Notes: generated from the sequence alone by a model not told the origin. A stretch of DNA of 64,000 nucleotides from Desulfovibrio sp. (GCA_030145055.1 JAQYWK010000003.1:310001-374000), one strand, 5' to 3'. Shown: positions 43,326-53,538, numbered from the stretch's first letter. Made by a program: numbers and translations.

Positions 43326-44459
43326 TCAAATGTTCTGGGCTATCCCCATCAGTACAGGTGCAAGTAGATCAGGATCAATAAGCGGGGTAGATTTTTCGGA
43401 AACAAGCTTACAATCAATGATCGTCAGGGGCAGCTTTTGAATAGCTTCTAAAGATAGTCCCCCTTCGTAATTTCCATTTTCCGAATCAATTAGTATTGTA
43501 GACAAAACAGATTCGCCAGGAATTTCAGCAGCATTATCCATTCTCAATATTTCAAGCAGTTTTTCAACCTGCATGGGCACATCATGCCCGAAAAGTTCAG
43601 GATCATGTCCCATATTAGGGATAAATATTTTTGGGCAGTGATTTCTGGATATAGCCTGCCCCATTCCTCTCGGAATAAGGGATGCAAGTATACTCGAATA
43701 AAAACTCCCCATGGGATACACTATGAGATCTGCCTCTTTAATAAGCATCATAGCAAGCGAGGAAGCATGAACAGAACTGGGCCACGGGTCTTCAACACCG
43801 GAACAGGCCCACATACCATCTATTGGAGATGAAACAGGAGGAGCTTCCTTGCCGGTAAATAAATGCTGTCCGGCAATTACTTCACCATCAAGCAATCGAA
43901 CGGCCAGATGCCCGCTATCCATAGAAGCAGCGCGAACGACCCCCCTAGCCCGAATGAGTCTGGAAAATTGAGCGATGGGAGGAGCTAATACACCCTTATG
44001 AATCATATATCCGGTAGCAAGAATGATATTGCCAAGGCAAGCATATGCTGGATCAAATCTACCGTCAGACAGTTCGATAAAGCGGGCAAAATGATTTGAA
44101 AGAATCTTACAAACCACTTCTGAAATATTTTCCATTAACGGATGGGTACCGTTTGCCAAATGAGACAGTTCGCCATTAAGAGCTTCTTTATCCCCGTATT
44201 TAGGAAAACGATAAGCGAGCAACCTTACAATTTCTGATCTCTCAGGTGAATCAAGATTTGCGAGCGAAATAAGTCTATTCCGGATATCGCCAACAGCAGG
44301 CATATCAAAAATTTTTCGCAGTTCGGCAGAACTACCACCGGAATCAAATGTTGTTATAATATAAGAACACTCGGGATTAACATCAGCCAAGCTTCCGGAA
44401 AGACCCGCAAGAGCTGTCCCTCCACTGAAAAAAACAATCCCGGGATGATCCTTTACCAC
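43326..44459 (-). CDS. GAK system CofD-like protein
   Basis: The 377-residue product belongs to the CofD/YvcK fold (2-phospho-L-lactate transferase-like). IVFFSGGTALAGLSG is the nucleotide-binding glycine loop, and TTFDSGGSSAELRK plus GDIRNRLISLA are the family hallmarks; DLIVYPMGSFYSSILASLIP follows (shortened: DLIVYPMGSFYSS). The GAK version differs from YvcK in having an extended C-terminal half. It lies 7 kb from the main GAK cluster. Start is GTG after GGAGAGAAAT. Confidence 0.85.
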   Translation of the reverse strand: MVKDHPGIVFFSGGTALAGLSGSLADVNPECSYIITTFDSGGSSAELRKIFDMPAVGDIRNRLISLANLDSPERSEIVRLLAYRFPKYGDKEALNGELSHLANGTHPLMENISEVVCKILSNHFARFIELSDGRFDPAYACLGNIILATGYMIHKGVLAPPIAQFSRLIRARGVVRAASMDSGHLAVRLLDGEVIAGQHLFTGKEAPPVSSPIDGMWACSGVEDPWPSSVHASSLAMMLIKEADLIVYPMGSFYSSILASLIPRGMGQAISRNHCPKIFIPNMGHDPELFGHDVPMQVEKLLEILRMDNAAEIPGESVLSTILIDSENGNYEGGLSLEAIQKLPLTIIDCKLVSEKSTPLIDPDLLAPVLMGIAQNI

Positions 44460-44662
44460 ATTTCTCTCCTATTAACAAAAACAAAACCTACAAGGGCTGT
44501 TATGTATTAACTTTTTTAAGCAGCCATAAGCACTGCTTAAGGACTATGCCTTCAAATATCCGCCCCGTCTACTATCAGATGAGGAACGGTACAAGGTACA
44601 ATTATCCTTTGACTTTAAAAGTACCATCACACTACTCATTATCATGACTTGGAGGAAGTAAA

Positions 44663-45268
44663 ATGGAAAATATTTTTTTGAACATTCACGGATTCGGCTC
44701 ATCCGGGCAGAATTCCAAAGCTCAGGCTCTGATTGCCTCTTTTCCTAATCACAAATTGATTAGCCCAGATCTTCCCACTGATCCGCAAGAAAGTTTAAAT
44801 ATTCTTGAAAAGATAATATTTGAGAACGGCTCCGACAGAATAATTATGCAAGGCTCATCCATGGGTGGATTCTACGCTCTGGTAATGCATTTAAGGCACA
44901 ATATTCCAGCATTACTGATAAATCCTGCCCTTACACCTGCGGCCCTTGTCCAGTCGAGAGTGGGTGAAATGTATGACTTTAAAAACGGTAAGAAGCTCCT
45001 CATAGAGCAAGAGCATGTAGAAATATTTGCGCTTATAGAAAAAGAAATCACTGAAGCTCTCACCTCAGGCGGCGTAAATAAAGGTGACGTTCTAGCTCTT
45101 ATCGGTGAGCAAGATGAAGTATTAGATCAGAACATAATGAAAGGAATACTTGCAAAACTCGGCGCGGAAATCATTTCATATGACACCGACCATCACTTTG
45201 CAGGCTATGACAAAATAACTGAAAATGATCAAAAAGTTAGGTCTTTTTTGTTAACTCTCCGTTCTTAA
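44663..45268 (+). CDS. YqiA/YcfP-family alpha/beta hydrolase
   Basis: The 201-residue protein has an alpha/beta hydrolase core: FLNIHGFGSSGQNSKAQALI near the N-terminus and IMQGSSMGGFYAL with the nucleophilic Ser elbow, and a C-terminal HHFAGYD with the catalytic His. It is probably an esterase or thioesterase of unknown substrate. GGAGGAAG lies upstream. Its last 32 bases overlap the 3' end of the convergent gene. Confidence 0.85.
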   Translation: MENIFLNIHGFGSSGQNSKAQALIASFPNHKLISPDLPTDPQESLNILEKIIFENGSDRIIMQGSSMGGFYALVMHLRHNIPALLINPALTPAALVQSRVGEMYDFKNGKKLLIEQEHVEIFALIEKEITEALTSGGVNKGDVLALIGEQDEVLDQNIMKGILAKLGAEIISYDTDHHFAGYDKITENDQKVRSFLLTLRS

Positions 45269-46451
45269 TATGGTCTAGCGAGTGCCCTTTAATGATAGGC
45301 ATCATATCATTCATTTCATTGATATAGCCGTTCTCCAAAGTATTCACCTCAAGAATGTAAGTCTTGAAAGTCAAATCCATTGAAGGATCACTGAACTTGT
45401 GAAGACTGTAACAGGGAGCGGATAAGAACCCGCGTCTGGCTTTATGTTCGCCGCCCATTCCTGGATCGTATAGACGGATGTTGTTGGCAATAGCCCATTC
45501 GATCGGAGCATAGTAGCACAATTCAAAGTGTAAAAATCTTACTTCTTCAAAGCAACCCCAGTATCTGCCCCAAAGCTTGTCGCCAGCAAAAACGAACATA
45601 GACATAGCAATAGGATCTGGACTCCCTTCTTTAAACGCAACAGTGAAAAGAAGATTTTTGCGCATATACTTTTGCAGACCGTCAAAGAAGCTTTCATTCA
45701 AGAATTTACAACTCCAGACACCGAACTTATCGTTCGTTGCGGCATAGCACTTATACATCATTGGGAAATATTCATCAGGGATGTCATCCCCCACGAGTGT
45801 CTCGATTCTTATATTTTCGGCATTAAGCGACTTCCGCTCGCGGCGGACAGTTTTTCTGCGGTTACCATTCAGGGTAGCCAGCCACTGTTCATAATCTGCG
45901 AAATTATGATTTTCCCAGACGTATCCCTGATGCTGCCATGTGGCATAGCCGTGCGTTTCCATTTCAGCCGTCCACTCTGGATCAACAAAATTAAATGCAC
46001 TGCTTCCAAGGTCATTTGCCGCACAAAACCTATCCAAAGTCTGACAAATCAAGCGTACTATATGCTCAGAATTAGCGTCAGGAGCAATCAAAAAGCGGTA
46101 TCCAGAAGCTGGAGTATAAGGACTCATCCCAACAACTTTTGGATAATAAGTTATGCCTCCTTTCTGAGCCACTTCATACCAGACACGGTCAAAAATAAAT
46201 TCCCCTTCACTTTGATCTCGCACATATAACGGAACAGCAGCAACAAGCCTGCCCTCATGACGGACAAGCATGTGCGCACTAAGCCATCCGGTTTCGGCAC
46301 ATATGCTTCCGCTTTCTTCAAGAAGGCGCAACCAATCCCATTCCAGAAAAGGAAAATCGATAAGACTCGCAAGCCCATTCCATTCGTCTTTATCAACGCT
46401 TGTAACGGTATTAGCCCAAGATATGTCATAACCTTTTAAAATATCTGTCAT
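45237..46451 (-). CDS. GNAT-type N-acyltransferase (COG3146 / DUF482)
   Basis: The 404-residue protein has the double GNAT/FemX-like fold of predicted N-acyltransferases: FPFLEWDWLRLLEESGSI, ISMPL-like strand AAVPLYVRDQSEGEF, and a C-terminal RLYDPGMGGEHKARRGF that is diagnostic. The substrate is unknown. GAAGGTCGCATA precedes the ATG. It overlaps the YqiA-like gene tail to tail. Confidence 0.88.
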   Translation of the reverse strand: MTDILKGYDISWANTVTSVDKDEWNGLASLIDFPFLEWDWLRLLEESGSICAETGWLSAHMLVRHEGRLVAAVPLYVRDQSEGEFIFDRVWYEVAQKGGITYYPKVVGMSPYTPASGYRFLIAPDANSEHIVRLICQTLDRFCAANDLGSSAFNFVDPEWTAEMETHGYATWQHQGYVWENHNFADYEQWLATLNGNRRKTVRRERKSLNAENIRIETLVGDDIPDEYFPMMYKCYAATNDKFGVWSCKFLNESFFDGLQKYMRKNLLFTVAFKEGSPDPIAMSMFVFAGDKLWGRYWGCFEEVRFLHFELCYYAPIEWAIANNIRLYDPGMGGEHKARRGFLSAPCYSLHKFSDPSMDLTFKTYILEVNTLENGYINEMNDMMPIIKGHSLDHIKNGELTKKT

Positions 46452-46481
46452 TATGCGACCTTCATTATAAATGTTGCCGAT

Positions 46482-47396
46482 TTATTCGCTGATCTCATCA
46501 AAGAATAATGCATACTTTGAAAAATAGCCCGCAACACTCTCCATAAAACCTTTATTGGTATTAGAGTAGTCTCCTCTTTTCCATACCATAAAAAGGTCCA
46601 TTGTAGGAAATTCATCCCGTATTGGAATCAGAGTTATCCCTTTCCGAAATACGCGGCTGTTATCAGGCAAAAAAGTAATGCCCATCCCAGAAGCAATTAA
46701 AGCGGCAGCGCCGGACAATCCGGCTACCTCTTGACTTATTATCGGCACCAATCCCTTTTCACTGAAGGCCTTAATTATAGAATCATACAAATCAGGCTGA
46801 CCTGATCGAGGAAATAGTATCAACTTTTCAGGTGCAATATCTTCTAATGATAAACTTTTTTCACTCGCAAATTTATGATCATCAGGGACAGCAATTGCAT
46901 GTTTTTTTGAAAATAATCTTATGGAAGCAAGTCCATCCATCCCATGTAAAAAAACTGTAGAAAAACCAACATCAAGCTTACCAGAACGAATATTTGCAAG
47001 TTGTGCAGAAGCCCCAAGCTGACTAATTTGAACGGACACATCGGGGGACCCCTGCCTGAAAGCCCGTATGGCCTCTGGCAAGGGGCTATCCATGGCTATC
47101 TCCATAAATCCAACATTCACACAGCCAAATTCACCTTTCGCCATTCTGGCAACAGTAAGAGCCGCAACGTCTGCCTGCGCCAAAATAGAAACGGCCTGAT
47201 CATAAAAATACTGCCCTTCCGCAGTAAGTCTAACTTTACGGCTATTCCGCTCAAGCAATCTTGCTCCGATTTCTTCCTCAAGACCCTTTATTTGCTGAGA
47301 AAAAGGGGGCTGAGCTATATGCACTCTGCTTGCGGCCCGCCCGAAATGCAATTCCTCTGCAACTGCAACAAAATATCTAAGCTGTCGTAATTCCAT
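46482..47396 (-). CDS. LysR-family transcriptional regulator (paralogue)
   Basis: The 304-residue regulator begins MELRQLRYFVAVAEELHFGR with the HTH segment QPPFSQQIKGLEEEIG and continues with a typical effector-binding domain. It is closely similar in its N-terminus to the LysR at 28512. The frame opens at an upstream GTG, but the ATG at 47396 matches the family. It is divergent from a NifU-like gene 164 bases away and could control it. Confidence 0.9.
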   Translation of the reverse strand: MELRQLRYFVAVAEELHFGRAASRVHIAQPPFSQQIKGLEEEIGARLLERNSRKVRLTAEGQYFYDQAVSILAQADVAALTVARMAKGEFGCVNVGFMEIAMDSPLPEAIRAFRQGSPDVSVQISQLGASAQLANIRSGKLDVGFSTVFLHGMDGLASIRLFSKKHAIAVPDDHKFASEKSLSLEDIAPEKLILFPRSGQPDLYDSIIKAFSEKGLVPIISQEVAGLSGAAALIASGMGITFLPDNSRVFRKGITLIPIRDEFPTMDLFMVWKRGDYSNTNKGFMESVAGYFSKYALFFDEISE

Positions 47397-47560
47397 TTCT
47401 AAAAACACCTGATAATCATTTTTTAAATTTTAAATTTGCCTAATTAATTATTATCAAACGGAGCAAATTCATGAAAGGCTTTATTTTTCAACAAAATACT
47501 TGTAATAGCTCGCACAGCTCATTTTTGGTAGCTACAAAAAGAACAAACAAGGAGACCCAA

Positions 47561-47998
47561 ATGAGTGATCCACTAGATAGTTTATTATCAGAAATTCAAA
47601 TGAAATGTGACAATACGGCCGTAGACATGTTCGGCAAAGAAACAACTATCAGATGGAAAAACCCGTCTTTTGCCGCAACAATGGAAAACCCTGATGCAAT
47701 CGGGGAAGTAAAAGGTACATGCGGAGACAGCATAAAAATATTCCTTCTATTTGAAGGGGACAAAATATCTGAAGCATCCTTTTCTACAGACGGGTGCGGA
47801 GCGACCATCGTGAGCTCTGATGTAGCCTGTGAACTCGCTATAGGAAATAACATTGATAAGGCTTCTGAAATAGGAGGAGAAGAGATTATTGAAGTGCTAG
47901 GAAAAATACCGGAAGACAAAAGGCACTGTGCCCACCTTGCGTCATCGGCTTTGCAGGATGCTCTTGGAGTATGGTTGAATAGAAGTTCTAACTCTTAA
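47561..47998 (+). CDS. NifU-like Fe-S cluster scaffold
   Basis: The 145-residue protein is an IscU/NifU N-terminal-type scaffold with three conserved Cys in GTCGDS, TDGCGATIVSS and KRHCAHLASSAL. It probably builds or carries a [2Fe-2S] cluster. GGAGACCCAA precedes ATG 47561; the frame start at 47471 has no ribosome site. It stands apart from any cysteine desulfurase gene. Confidence 0.88.
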   Translation: MSDPLDSLLSEIQMKCDNTAVDMFGKETTIRWKNPSFAATMENPDAIGEVKGTCGDSIKIFLLFEGDKISEASFSTDGCGATIVSSDVACELAIGNNIDKASEIGGEEIIEVLGKIPEDKRHCAHLASSALQDALGVWLNRSSNS

Positions 47999-48029
47999 AT
48001 ATTCTTTTTTTTCTGCTTGGCCAGTTTAT

Positions 48030-51000
48030 TTACGTTGTAAATTTCAAAATATTTCTGACCAAATCAATCTTCTTGATCGGTTTTGTAAGATAACCATCAT
48101 ATCCGTGATCAATACGGTGTTGTATATCTTCTTCGATTTCGTTTGCTATCATAATAACAATGGGAGTATTGGGATACCCATTCTTTCTCTCATAACACCG
48201 TATTTCTTTTGTAGCCTCATATCCATCCAAAACGGGCATGTTGACATCCATCAGAACTAGATCAAAGTTGTGCTTTTTATACACATCTACAGCCGTGCGG
48301 CCATCAGGCACAGACGTAATTCTGAACGGAGTATCTTTCAGGTAAAATTCGATCAACCTTCTATTATTGTCAGAATCTTCAGCAAAAAGAATTCGTGTTG
48401 ATAAAAGTACTGCTTCCGACTCTTTCACCAAACATTCCATGGAATCATTTTTCAACACCTTCAGCATTGTACTCTGCAAAACACCTCGTGTCATGGGCCA
48501 GCGAATGCTACCCTTCACCCCAAACAATTTGTTAACAATCGGGCTATTGCAACTTTCACCTGGAGAGGAAGAAAGCAGACAAACATCCGGCTCAGAAAAA
48601 GTCATACATTCTTTAATGGCTTCAACTTCCCCAAGCCCATCTGTCTCTCCAAATTTCTCAGATATAATTATAAGATCAATTTTTTTATTGTTTTTTTTAA
48701 GCTGCTGACAAGCAGATATGCTATTCTCTGCTAAAATACATTCTGCGCCCCACTTTTCAATGCACGCACAAATATAACTTCTAACAACATGGCGCGGATC
48801 AACCACCAAGATATTATGACCGCGAACAACTTTTTCGATATCGGCCATTTGCAAATCAATATCATCAGCCTCACCCACAACTATTTCAACATTAAACTGT
48901 GCACCACCTGAAATGCCATTTGAAGCCGAAATGGTCCCGTCCATAAGTTCTACAAGATTTTTCGTAATGGCAAGCCCAAGCCCGGTACCACCGAATTTAC
49001 GAGTTGTAGAAGAATCCGCCTGCGTAAAATTTTCAAAGAGGAGATCGACATTCTCATCTGTAAGACCGATACCCGAATCAGTTACAACCAGATGTAAAAT
49101 AACTTTGCCATCACTCAAAGCATCACTGCTTATGTCGAGCGTGACAGCCCCCTCATCTGTAAATTTAATTGCATTACTCAGCAAATTCATAATAATTTGC
49201 TTTATTCTTGTTGGATCTCCCACAAAGAACGATGGGGTAGAGGGATCTATATGGCAATCTAAAGATTGGTTTTTCTTCCACGCGCTGACAGACATAATCC
49301 CTGAAACTTCATCAATCAAATCATCCAAACAAAACTCGGTTTTTTCTATAGTAAGCTCGCCGGCTTCAATTTTTGATAAGTCTAAAATATCATTAATAAG
49401 TTCCATAAGAACGATACCGGAATCATGAAAAATATTCACATAGCTATTCTGTTCAGCGTCAAGAGAAGTATCCTTAAGCATATCCGCCATCCCAAGAATT
49501 GAATTCATGGGAGTACGGATCTCATGACTCATTTGGGCAAGGAAACTACTTTTAGTTTGACTTGCAACCTCAGCACGAGCCATTGCCTCTTCCAACTGTT
49601 TAAGGGTATCTGCCATATGCGCGGAGTTTCTCTCCTCCATCTCATTAGCCCGAAGTAATTCTGCTGCATAGCGCTGCAACTCTTCATCATCATTTTTTCT
49701 ATCAGTCGCATCACGAACAACATTAAGCAAAACATCTCTGCCGTGATACTTAATCTTTCGGGAACGAACTTCAGAGTAGACCGTTAGCCCCGACTTAGTC
49801 ATCATAGGGCATTCAAAACTATCCGTTGTCCCTCCTCCCATAATGTCATTTAACACAGAGCGTAAAGAAGCCCGTTCATGCGCCGGAACCAGCTCGAAAA
49901 TAGTTTTAGACAGCAGTTCGTTCTTAGAATAGCCAAGCTGATTAGTAATTTGGATATTTGTTTCGAGGAAAAGACCATCAATATCTGTAATACAAACAAG
50001 ATCACCAACATTATCAAAGTAAAACTGATAAACCTCAAGTCTCTTTGCTCTGCGTAAGGCTTCGAACATATAAGACAAAGACCCTTCAAGCGTACGGATC
50101 TCGTAAATTTGGCTCTCCTTACCATTTATATTTACATCAATCCCTTTTGAAACATTCTCCACGGTGTCAGTGATGTATTGAAGCGGTTTTCCGAGTTTGC
50201 GACTGATAAGGAGTGCTACAAACATACATATTCCAGAAATCACAACAAGAAAAGGAAGTGAAAGATAGAATGCGTTCGAAATAACTTTGAAGAGCCGCTC
50301 ATCTGAAACGAAATAAGAAAGTCCGGGAACTAGTGAACTTCGGAATAGAGCACCCTCCAGCTTACCGTCGAGACTAGCTTGAACCATTTCATCAGAAATA
50401 GCTTCATTTATGCCTAAAGAAAGAGGCTTACCTGTGAGAAAATCAAAGGCTCCGCCTTGATCGAATAAAATAATCTTTCCGCCTGTACCGCTTTCAACAA
50501 GCGAATCAAGCCTCGATTTAGAGGCATCAACAATGCAAGCAGCACTACCGACAACTTTAAGCCTACTACGAATAGGTACAGAAAAAACAGTAACCAATCT
50601 CCCGTCAGAAGATCGGCAAAACGTACAGCGATATGGCGGGTTTTCCAGAGCTTGCCTTACAAGAGAGCTATCGAAATCTTTAGATGTAGATGAAAAAATT
50701 TGATCATCACCTTTTTTCAATATAAAATAATCCACCCCTGAAGGAGTTTGATCGTACCCTTCAAGCTTTTCAATAAGCGGATAATCAGCTCCGAGCATCA
50801 TCGTGACTCGAATTGAATTATCTCTGCTAAGTTCACCAAGCCTAGACATAGCCCTATTCAAAAAACTATATACTTCAAGGCTTTGCACCTCTCCTTCAGC
50901 TCTGACACGGTCATGAAATTCAGATTTAAGGCTTGTGAAATAACTATAAGAAAGGACTCCGCCAATAGACAGCGCAGAAAGTAGTGCAATGCCGCAAATA

Positions 51001-51068
51001 GCTGCAGCCATCAACGTAGACAAACTATAATATTTTCTACTTGTTCTATTTTCGACTGGTTTCAACAA
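48030..51068 (-). CDS. Hybrid histidine kinase with two receivers (one degenerate)
   Basis: The 1012-residue product has an N-terminal membrane anchor, a periplasmic sensing domain, a second membrane segment near 270 with a HAMP-like stretch, and a PAS domain (about 350-475). It continues with HisKA (AQMSHEIRTPMNSILG) and ATPase (DSGIGLTDENV, FGGTGLGLAITKNLV). The first receiver reads DLIIISEKFGETDG where the phospho-Asp should be, so it cannot be phosphorylated in the usual way. The second has LVLMDVNMPVLDG with the Asp. It starts 4 bases after a periplasmic binding-protein gene. Confidence 0.93.
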   Translation of the reverse strand: MLKPVENRTSRKYYSLSTLMAAAICGIALLSALSIGGVLSYSYFTSLKSEFHDRVRAEGEVQSLEVYSFLNRAMSRLGELSRDNSIRVTMMLGADYPLIEKLEGYDQTPSGVDYFILKKGDDQIFSSTSKDFDSSLVRQALENPPYRCTFCRSSDGRLVTVFSVPIRSRLKVVGSAACIVDASKSRLDSLVESGTGGKIILFDQGGAFDFLTGKPLSLGINEAISDEMVQASLDGKLEGALFRSSLVPGLSYFVSDERLFKVISNAFYLSLPFLVVISGICMFVALLISRKLGKPLQYITDTVENVSKGIDVNINGKESQIYEIRTLEGSLSYMFEALRRAKRLEVYQFYFDNVGDLVCITDIDGLFLETNIQITNQLGYSKNELLSKTIFELVPAHERASLRSVLNDIMGGGTTDSFECPMMTKSGLTVYSEVRSRKIKYHGRDVLLNVVRDATDRKNDDEELQRYAAELLRANEMEERNSAHMADTLKQLEEAMARAEVASQTKSSFLAQMSHEIRTPMNSILGMADMLKDTSLDAEQNSYVNIFHDSGIVLMELINDILDLSKIEAGELTIEKTEFCLDDLIDEVSGIMSVSAWKKNQSLDCHIDPSTPSFFVGDPTRIKQIIMNLLSNAIKFTDEGAVTLDISSDALSDGKVILHLVVTDSGIGLTDENVDLLFENFTQADSSTTRKFGGTGLGLAITKNLVELMDGTISASNGISGGAQFNVEIVVGEADDIDLQMADIEKVVRGHNILVVDPRHVVRSYICACIEKWGAECILAENSISACQQLKKNNKKIDLIIISEKFGETDGLGEVEAIKECMTFSEPDVCLLSSSPGESCNSPIVNKLFGVKGSIRWPMTRGVLQSTMLKVLKNDSMECLVKESEAVLLSTRILFAEDSDNNRRLIEFYLKDTPFRITSVPDGRTAVDVYKKHNFDLVLMDVNMPVLDGYEATKEIRCYERKNGYPNTPIVIMIANEIEEDIQHRIDHGYDGYLTKPIKKIDLVRNILKFTT

Positions 51069-51072
51069 TTAA

Positions 51073-52128
51073 CTACCTGTAAATTGCATCGGAAGCCATT
51101 AGTACGTCGTTAGGAATGGTTATTCCAAGTTCCTTGGCGCGCTTAAGATTAAATACTAACGCATAACGTTTGGCATCCTCAATAGCGATGTCTCCGGGCT
51201 TAGCTCCATTCAGTATTCGTCCAACCATAGTGCCAGCTTGCCGCCCCATGGAAATAAAGTCTACTCCGGCCCCACCAAGCATTCCAAGACGGGCAAATGA
51301 ATAATTAAGAGAAATAGACGGTTTCCGGCAATTCTTAACTGTCCATTGGATAATTTCAGTGGCGGAATATACTTGCCCGCTCTTATCTTTTAGAAGAGTG
51401 GCTGCGGGGTAAATAGTCCCAATATCGGGATTAGAACACCCTTTTCGAATGATGTTGGTATAATCTTCCCATGAAGTAGCAATCTTAATATCAAAAAGGA
51501 CATCTACGCTTTCTTCCGAAAGTTCTATATTTACTTCCTTCAAAACAGCTTTTCCGGTGGGAGATTCATCAGAAATAATTAGCGCCCGCTCTAAATCGGG
51601 GATAATTTTCTTCTGAATCTTAAACGCCTGCACAAAATGAAGTTTTTCATAAACACCAGTAATATTGTGGCCAGGTTTATTGCGAGAATCCATCCATTTT
51701 ACAATTTTATTGTAGTCTTCCAACTGCCCATTAAGCCCTGAAAAAACCACAGCGATATTAGAATCAACAAGACTAAGTGCCACCGTCCTGAATGCATTAT
51801 CATCTAAAACAACAACGACGTCAGGATGAACAGACTCTATTTCAGCCAAAACAATTTTTGCTTGCTTATCAACTAAGAGACTAGTATTATTTACTTTTTT
51901 AGTTTCCATTGCATAAAAATGAATTTTAACATCTTTATCAATCTGATACCCATCACTGGCAATAGCTTCAAGAAGTCCCTGATACTGCGGCAGCCCGCAA
52001 ATATTATCATACGCATAACTACTTACAATGAATACTTTTTTAGAATCGGGTGCTTCCGCAAATGTAAAAGGACATAGCAAAAGCACGCCAAGTACGAGTG
52101 TTAAACACAAGCCGAATACCCTTTTCAT
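51073..52128 (-). CDS. ABC_sub_bind-type periplasmic binding protein paired with the kinase
   Basis: The 351-residue protein has a signal peptide (ending FTFAEA) and a Rossmann-like bilobed fold of the ABC_sub_bind family (FIVSSYAYDNI, HPDVVVVLDDNAFR, ALIISDESPTGKAV). Its conserved C-terminal SMGRQAGTMVGRILNGAKPGDI, cut to GRQAGTMVGRILNG, is typical. No transporter genes follow; instead the gene is directly ahead of a hybrid kinase, so it may present a ligand to that sensor. Start chosen after GGAGCTTGC; the longer frame from 52158 is rejected. Confidence 0.85.
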   Translation of the reverse strand: MKRVFGLCLTLVLGVLLLCPFTFAEAPDSKKVFIVSSYAYDNICGLPQYQGLLEAIASDGYQIDKDVKIHFYAMETKKVNNTSLLVDKQAKIVLAEIESVHPDVVVVLDDNAFRTVALSLVDSNIAVVFSGLNGQLEDYNKIVKWMDSRNKPGHNITGVYEKLHFVQAFKIQKKIIPDLERALIISDESPTGKAVLKEVNIELSEESVDVLFDIKIATSWEDYTNIIRKGCSNPDIGTIYPAATLLKDKSGQVYSATEIIQWTVKNCRKPSISLNYSFARLGMLGGAGVDFISMGRQAGTMVGRILNGAKPGDIAIEDAKRYALVFNLKRAKELGITIPNDVLMASDAIYR

Positions 52129-52288
52129 GCAAGCTCCGCATTCAGACAATAAATACAATTAAAAAAGAATAAAACCTATTACGACTCATAATTGTTAAAA
52201 GCATATCACTTTTTCATACATTCTAAAACAAACATTCACACCACTTAATGATTCAACATATAACATCACTAAATTAAATCGGCTTACA

Positions 52289-53335
52289 CTACTGTAATTT
52301 AAAAGTTGCGATAATGGGTAAATGATCAGAAGAATCTATACCGTGTACAATTTCAGAGTCTAAAATAGTCATAATTTTAGAGAAATACATAAAATCATAA
52401 CGATGTTTACGTTCAGGAAATGTATAATAACTATGAATTGATCGAGCATCAGAAGATTTAGAGCTATACAATTCTGAAATTGTTGGAATTTCATCCCACA
52501 AATGTTTTACGAAAGGAGGTTTGGACATATCGACAGTGGGAATAGGAGTCCCTCTTATATAAGCTTGAAAATTAAAATCTCCTGCAACTATAAAGTCGCT
52601 GCCAAGGGTTTTTCCGTTAATCCACTTTGCCAAATATTTGATCTGTTCAACTCGTGCGGCTCTGCTCCATACGCAAAGATGTACATTATAGATATCAATA
52701 GGCTTCCCTCTCACTAAAATGGAAACACGCTGCATGGTCGATTTCCATAACAGGGGATAATAAAAGATATTTAATAATTTGTTTTCAAAATTAGGCTTGC
52801 AGGAAGTAAGGGTATAATCATTAGAAGATATGGGGAATTTAGACAAAACAACAGTGGCCTTAACAATTTTATGCTCCTTACGAAGCGGAAAGTATAAGTC
52901 CCAATCAACCACGGGGGCAGCATATCCCCACCCCAGGCGGTCCATTACATACTCGAGTTGATCCATATAGCTAGTACGTTTAGATTCTAAATCAACCTCT
53001 TGTAATAAAACAACATCTACGTCTTTAGATTTAACCAATTCAATAAATTTATCTAAATTTTCAGTATAAAAATATTCGGGATGATCATCAGCCAAAGTAT
53101 CCTGCATTGGCCCAGCAGCAAAACCAAGATTATAGCTAAGAACGGTCAGTTTTCCGATTTTAGTATTAACATCATTTGCACCATTATCAAACTTAAGAAC
53201 CGTTCCATGCTTAAGATCACTTATCTCAAATTCAGGACTGGTATACCAATTAAAAATCAACCAGCACGCAACCACAAATACCATTATCAACAAAACGGCA
53301 AAAAGCGGTTTGAAAAAAGCATAACCTAATGTCAT
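52289..53335 (-). CDS. Membrane-anchored endonuclease/exonuclease/phosphatase-family protein
   Basis: The 348-residue product has an N-terminal membrane segment (about 8-28) followed by an EEP fold: LLQEVDLESKRTSY with the metal-binding Glu, YNVHLCVWSRAAR, FIVAGDFNFQAYIRG and DSSDHLPIIATF with the catalytic His. It may hydrolyse phosphodiesters in lipids or nucleic acids outside the membrane. Confidence 0.85.
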   Translation of the reverse strand: MTLGYAFFKPLFAVLLIMVFVVACWLIFNWYTSPEFEISDLKHGTVLKFDNGANDVNTKIGKLTVLSYNLGFAAGPMQDTLADDHPEYFYTENLDKFIELVKSKDVDVVLLQEVDLESKRTSYMDQLEYVMDRLGWGYAAPVVDWDLYFPLRKEHKIVKATVVLSKFPISSNDYTLTSCKPNFENKLLNIFYYPLLWKSTMQRVSILVRGKPIDIYNVHLCVWSRAARVEQIKYLAKWINGKTLGSDFIVAGDFNFQAYIRGTPIPTVDMSKPPFVKHLWDEIPTISELYSSKSSDARSIHSYYTFPERKHRYDFMYFSKIMTILDSEIVHGIDSSDHLPIIATFKLQ

Positions 53336-53538
53336 AACAGCCTCTTCTGAGTAATTTAATTATTGATAAAAAAGTGATAAAATTATCTTTCCATCCGCAA
53401 TATTACAAAATGAGCAAAATCCAATATCCAAAATAGAACTACATAAGACATGAATCTTGTTATTACTTGTTTTAGATAAACATATATCTGTCATTACACA
53501 AAGTAGTTCATTTAAAGTTACAAAAAAAAATAAAAAAT
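53336..53538. other. Gap before a small-gene terminator
   Basis: About 200 AT-rich bases with no supported ORF; probably holds the promoter of the minus-strand EEP gene. Confidence 0.3.
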
